From: Balneola sp. | GTDB lineage: Bacteria; Bacteroidota; Rhodothermia; Balneolales; Balneolaceae | Reading direction: 5' to 3' | Assembly: GCA_028284195.1 (NCBI GenBank) | Contig: JANQSE010000002.1 | Location: 496,001-560,000, forward strand | DNA length: 64,000 nt | Shown here: piece after piece, positions 59,940-64,000 of the stretch | Position numbering within the stretch: position 1 is the stretch's first letter | Layout: each line of letters begins with the position of its first letter | Notes under the pieces: generated by a model | Databases searched by the model: none | Seen by the model: only the letters and a program-made list of their open reading frames with translations | Told to the model about the DNA's origin: nothing | Position numbers and translations under genes: made by a program

Positions 59940-60449
59940 TTATTTTAGTGCTTCGATTAACTCAGCCTTTTTCATGCTAGAATAGCCGGTTATACCTTTT
60001 TCTGAAGCCATCTTTTTCAACTGGGCTACTGTGTATGAAGATAAATCTACTGAAGCCGATTCTGTTTTAGTTTCTGCTACAGTTTTAGCTTTTTCTTTTT
60101 TTGGAGCTGTTTTAGTTTCCGCTTTTTTCTTTGAGCCGGAAGCTGAAATCGATTCAATTTGAATTTGAGACATTACCTGCCGATGTCCATTCAGTTTTTG
60201 GTATCCTTTTCTTCTTTTTTTCTTAAAAACAAGAACCTTATCGGCTCTTACGGTATCAAGGATTGTTGCTGTTACAGAAGCACCTTTTACAACAGGAGTT
60301 CCTACTTTAACAGCACCTTTACTATCTTTCAATAGAAGAACATTATCAAAAGTAATAGAGCTGTCTTCTACATTTTGTTTATCAACAAAAAGAACATCTT
60401 TTTCAGCTACTTTGTATTGGTGCCCGCCGATTTCGACTATAGCGTACAT
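59940..60449 (-). CDS. rplU: 50S ribosomal protein L21 with C-terminal SAP/Rho-N-like extension
   Basis: MYAIVEIGGHQYKVAEKDVLFVDK...VLVFKKKRRKGYQKLNGHRQ, then basic linker and SSYTVAQLKKMASEKGITGYSSMKKAELIEALK. Confidence 0.95.
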   Translation of the reverse strand: MYAIVEIGGHQYKVAEKDVLFVDKQNVEDSSITFDNVLLLKDSKGAVKVGTPVVKGASVTATILDTVRADKVLVFKKKRRKGYQKLNGHRQVMSQIQIESISASGSKKKAETKTAPKKEKAKTVAETKTESASVDLSSYTVAQLKKMASEKGITGYSSMKKAELIEALK

Positions 60450-60592
60450 GGTGTAAAATTTCTTTTCTTTGGATTATTTCAGAGCTTTCAAAGATAAGCC
60501 ATCGTTACAATAAAAGAAAGCAAAAAAGATACTGTTCTTTATAAACCGAACTACTAAATTCGTGATGATTAAAACTATAAAATCACAAAGCA

Positions 60593-60745
60593 ATGAAAAA
60601 ACTTCCTTCACTGCATCAGCAGGCATTTAAATACAAAAATACAAAGCGATTGCAGCATGACGGCGGCCGTGCCTGGATTAAAGATTCTCAATTGCATGAG
60701 GCCCGCAAAGGTGCGAACGGAAAATTGGAAACTATTAGTAAATAA
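60593..60745 (+). CDS. Small 50-aa basic protein of unknown function (not in the supplied ORF track)
   Basis: MKKLPSLHQQAFKYKNTKRLQHDGGRAWIKDSQLHEARKGANGKLETISK, read directly in a gap between divergent genes. Confidence 0.45.
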   Translation: MKKLPSLHQQAFKYKNTKRLQHDGGRAWIKDSQLHEARKGANGKLETISK

Positions 60746-60847
60746 CTGTCCAAAATGTCATATGTGCGAGGTTACTACCAATAGGATTTACTTTCCTGTC
60801 CTAAAAAATTGTTTGAACAGTTTTCTCAGAACTTAAATAAAACAGCC

Positions 60848-61357
60848 ATGAAGCAATTATTTTTATCAACGTTACTTCTATTATTATCAATTTCTGCTTT
60901 TGCCCAGCAGCAATCTTCGTGTTCTTCAGAACAGCACAGGCAATTCGATTTTTGGATAGGAGAGTGGGAGGTGAAAAACCCTCAAGGCCAAGTTGTTGGA
61001 AGTTCTAATATTGAATTGATATTGAATAAATGTGTGGTTTTTGAGAACTGGACAAGCGCAAGCCCGGGTTACACTGGTAAAAGCTTTAATTACTACAATC
61101 CATTCACTAAAAAGTGGAATCAAAAATGGATTGATACTGGTGGTATTCCCATAGAGTTTGAAGGTGTATTCAATAAAAAAGATCAAGCACTATACTACAC
61201 AGCAGAAACTATTAACCGCGCAGGTTTAAAGGTTCAAAATAAGCTTACATTCTATAAGAAGTCGGAAGACTATGTTCGCCAGCTTTGGGAACAATCAACT
61301 GACAACGGTAAAACCTGGAATACAGTTTTTGATGGTCAATATTATCGAAAAAAGTAG
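60848..61357 (+). CDS. Secreted hypothetical protein (DUF1579-like)
   Basis: Signal peptide MKQLFLSTLLLLLSISAFAQ; CSSEQHRQFDFWIGEWEVKNPQGQVVGSSNIELILNKCVVFENW. Confidence 0.8.
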   Translation: MKQLFLSTLLLLLSISAFAQQQSSCSSEQHRQFDFWIGEWEVKNPQGQVVGSSNIELILNKCVVFENWTSASPGYTGKSFNYYNPFTKKWNQKWIDTGGIPIEFEGVFNKKDQALYYTAETINRAGLKVQNKLTFYKKSEDYVRQLWEQSTDNGKTWNTVFDGQYYRKK

Positions 61358-61377
61358 CCTCTTATCAGGCTACTTTT
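61350..61377. terminator. Bidirectional intrinsic terminator between convergent genes
   Basis: AAAAGTAGCCT-CTTATC-AGGCTACTTTT, perfect 11-bp stem overlapping both stop codons. Confidence 0.88.
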
Positions 61378-62024
61378 GCTGCGGCTCTTTGAAACCCCTG
61401 CCGATTTATGTGGCCAATATATTTTCCAATGATCCGTACTTCTTCAAAAACATCAGGCTCTACAATTATATCGTCGTAGTCTTTATTAGCTGCTTCCAAG
61501 CGCAAACCATTATTATCCCAAAAGATCTTTTTTAAACTGGTTTCTCCATTGTAAAGAACTGCACCAATATCGCCGTTCTTTACATCGGTATCCATAAGTA
61601 CCACAAGATCTCCATCGTATATGTCAACATCTTTCATACTAAATCCGGAGACTCTTAGTGCGAATAGTTGATCAAGATTTGGGAAGAGGGATGATAATGT
61701 GATCTTACCAAGATCAGCTTCAACGGCTTCCTGTAAATATCCGGCTGCTATTAAGCCACGAATTGGAATTCCATTCTGATCGTCATAATCTTCTAACAAG
61801 CTCTTTTTCTTTTCAGTAGGAAGGTCGTATTCTTCATCGTTGCGTTTAATCAAAAATCCTTTTTTGAGTAATGCCTGAATATTTTGTGTTACACTATTTG
61901 GAGAGCGATAATCAAAGTGTTCGGCGATTTCTCTGTAGGTAGGCCACACATCATGTTCTTTTTTATATTCAACTATGTAATTGAAAAAGTCATGTTGTTT
62001 TCGGGTTAAATGAGCATTGTCCAT
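61365..62024 (-). CDS. lexA: LexA-family SOS repressor
   Basis: HTH N-terminus (PTYREIAEHFDYRSPNSVTQNIQALLKKG), cleavage site GLIAAGYLQEA, catalytic Ser (RVSGFSMKD) and Lys (ETSLKKIFW). Confidence 0.93.
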   Translation of the reverse strand: MDNAHLTRKQHDFFNYIVEYKKEHDVWPTYREIAEHFDYRSPNSVTQNIQALLKKGFLIKRNDEEYDLPTEKKKSLLEDYDDQNGIPIRGLIAAGYLQEAVEADLGKITLSSLFPNLDQLFALRVSGFSMKDVDIYDGDLVVLMDTDVKNGDIGAVLYNGETSLKKIFWDNNGLRLEAANKDYDDIIVEPDVFEEVRIIGKYIGHINRQGFQRAAAKVA

Positions 62025-62105
62025 GATGATAAATTACTTAATGTATAAAATATGTGTAATAAACGGAGTTCTTTTATGAGTGTCAACAAAAAATGTGTGC
62101 AATTC

Positions 62106-64000
62106 ATGTATGAAAATTTAATTCTTTTATTTGCTCTCATATTGGTTTTAGGTTGTGATCCTGCATCAAAAGAAGCAAAAATACTTCTTATAAAAGAATA
62201 CCCGGCACTTTATGAAGCGGTATTTGCGAGAAATCCTGAAGCTATTCTCGAATTTACAAACCATCCTCACGAGAGAGTTCGCCAGCAGGCCTGGCAGGCA
62301 CTTATTAATACTCCGGTTTCTGATATCGACAATGTTATAGAGGCAGCAAATAAAGCAAATACAAAAGAAGCGTGGGCTTCATTATGGTTGAAGGAATTTT
62401 CAGAAGACCATATCGCAAGGTTAAATGGATTGTTTAAAAACAGCGATGTCACCAATACAGGGCTTGTTTCTATACTTGGAGAAAAAGGAGATGCCACTTC
62501 GTTTGAAGTATTGATGAATGCCGCAATCCCACCTAATGAAGAAATGGAATTCGAGATGGCATACGCCATTGGTAAACTTGCAGGCAATGTGGAGATTAGT
62601 GAGACGCAGCAGATTCAGGTTATAGAACGAGCATTGGCAACTCAATCATCTGGTATAAGTCAGGGTTATTTGTACGGCTGGTATCGCAATCGCAATAACG
62701 AAGAAAAGCCAAAACTGACAGACAACGCAGAAGCCAAATTGTTGGAGCTGTGGGCTGATTTTTATCCTGATGGAAGGGGAGCCGATCGTTACATAGCAGC
62801 CCTGTTATTTAAAAATCATGCGGCCCGGGTTTTCTATCATTTTGTGGAAACGGACTACGCTGAACTTGATATTCAATTAGCTATTGAGCTAAGCAGGTTA
62901 ATAGCACAAACAGAGGAGGTTGATCCTTATGCCGCAGTAGCATTGAATGCTTTTCTAAATCATAAAAATCCTAATGTGGTTCTTACAGCACTACAAGCTA
63001 TTGTTCGAAAAGAAGAGATATTGAAACGCATTAATGATTCTATGCTTAACGCAACGGCCCTGAATGAAGTGATTGAAGACAGGGTTCGTTTATCGGGGCT
63101 TAATACTGCTGTAAATCCCGAAGATTACGTGGACGATATGATAGGAGTAGGAAAAGAAAATCCCTATTTGCAAGGGTTAAGATATTCTGTGTTCAAAAAG
63201 GTCTGGGACGAAAAACAAGTATTCGATGAATTAATTTCTGAGATCAATTCATCCTCAGGGCTGAAATACAGTTATTTATTAACGGAATTAAATACGTTAT
63301 GGGCTAATGCCGAAGAGCGTTTGAAAACACCGGAAAACACTGAGCAAGCAAGAGAGATTTTACTTGTAGCTTTAAATAATGGAGAGCGTGCTTTCTTGTT
63401 GCAGGCATTAAGTTCGGATGAAGACATATTGAGGGAAAAAGAATATGATGATCTGATCTCCATAATCGATGAAAAAGAAAGTATAGAGGATGCCGGCTAC
63501 ATTTCGTCAATTACCGGGATCCTGAAAAACAGATTCGAAGAACGTGCTAAAGACTATATCACAGATTTATATGATCGGGCAGCATTTGATTTGAGACAAA
63601 ATTTGATTGCACAGGAATGGTCGGTTATTAAAGACTCTTTGGTCGCTACTGTATTTAGAGTGCCAGATTGGGAAAGGCTTGCGTGGTTAGGCCCAAATCC
63701 TATTTGGGTTTTAGAAACAAAGAAAGGAAACATCGAGATAACACTTGATGTACTTTCAGCACCGGCAACTATTTCAGGAATGGATAGTTTGATTACACAT
63801 GGAAATTATGATGGAGTGGCTTTCCATCGTGTAGTTCCTAACTTTGTAATTCAAGGGGGAGATGTTCAAACAGGGCGCGGTTTTGGCGGGCCGGATTATG
63901 TTGTGCCTACAGAGGCAAGTGCTAATCACTACCAGCGGGGTAAGGCCGGGATTGCAAGTTCAGGGCCTGATACCGAAGGAAGCCAGTACTTTTTTATGCA
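62106..64000 (+). CDS. Lipoprotein with HEAT-like region and C-terminal cyclophilin-type PPIase (3' truncated by window edge)
   Basis: MYENLILLFALILVLGCDPASKEAK lipobox; C-terminal TKKGNIEITL, YDGVAFHRVVPNFVIQGGDVQTGRGFGGPDY, SSGPDTEGSQYFFM. No stop before the window end, so absent from the ORF track. Confidence 0.88.
   Translation, partial: MYENLILLFALILVLGCDPASKEAKILLIKEYPALYEAVFARNPEAILEFTNHPHERVRQQAWQALINTPVSDIDNVIEAANKANTKEAWASLWLKEFSEDHIARLNGLFKNSDVTNTGLVSILGEKGDATSFEVLMNAAIPPNEEMEFEMAYAIGKLAGNVEISETQQIQVIERALATQSSGISQGYLYGWYRNRNNEEKPKLTDNAEAKLLELWADFYPDGRGADRYIAALLFKNHAARVFYHFVETDYAELDIQLAIELSRLIAQTEEVDPYAAVALNAFLNHKNPNVVLTALQAIVRKEEILKRINDSMLNATALNEVIEDRVRLSGLNTAVNPEDYVDDMIGVGKENPYLQGLRYSVFKKVWDEKQVFDELISEINSSSGLKYSYLLTELNTLWANAEERLKTPENTEQAREILLVALNNGERAFLLQALSSDEDILREKEYDDLISIIDEKESIEDAGYISSITGILKNRFEERAKDYITDLYDRAAFDLRQNLIAQEWSVIKDSLVATVFRVPDWERLAWLGPNPIWVLETKKGNIEITLDVLSAPATISGMDSLITHGNYDGVAFHRVVPNFVIQGGDVQTGRGFGGPDYVVPTEASANHYQRGKAGIASSGPDTEGSQYFFM

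Noticed and set aside
1-64000. CRISPR arrays, tRNA and rRNA genes
   Set aside because: No regularly spaced direct repeats and no convincing cloverleaf/T-loop or rRNA segments were seen by eye; a dedicated scan (tRNAscan-SE, CRISPR finder, Rfam) would be decisive.

Overview
The window looks like a chromosomal segment from a Bacteroidota/Balneolota-type bacterium. That assignment is inferred from gene content: T9SS PorU/PorV, alternative complex III and DUF4175. From left to right it contains: (1) an exopolysaccharide/sugar-nucleotide locus (two DegT aminotransferases, glycosyltransferase, formyltransferase, DUF3473-type deacetylase, two nucleotide-sugar dehydrogenases, WecA-like transferase, Gfo/Idh oxidoreductase, SLBB exporter) next to a short exosortase with a small partner protein; (2) a glycerate kinase, an inverted-repeat-bounded cassette with a frameshifted S23/four-helix-bundle gene, a BatB-like VWA protein, a frameshifted HAD hydrolase and a DUF4175 protein; (3) an MBL hydrolase divergent from a Cys-rich exported peptide plus 6-bladed beta-propeller pair; (4) a complete alternative complex III (actABCDEF) + SCO + caa3 oxidase operon, including an unusual membrane protein with an IS3-transposase-like N-terminus; (5) a T9SS block (porU-porV, a M6-like protein lacking its HExxH, and a gluzincin/TolB/barrel protein); (6) mostly housekeeping genes (thiolase, cystathionine synthase, TPR lipoproteins, RidA, M23 peptidase, L27/L21, LexA, cyclophilin). 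The most notable observations are a G12 tract inside porU, the HEFGH-to-ASIGS loss in the M6-like protein, a terminator-like hairpin with a T9 tract in that protein's signal-peptide codons, the TIR-bounded S23 cassette, and the transposase-like domain in the respiratory operon. No tRNA, rRNA or CRISPR array was recognised. All assignments come from reading the sequence and motifs; no database search was run.
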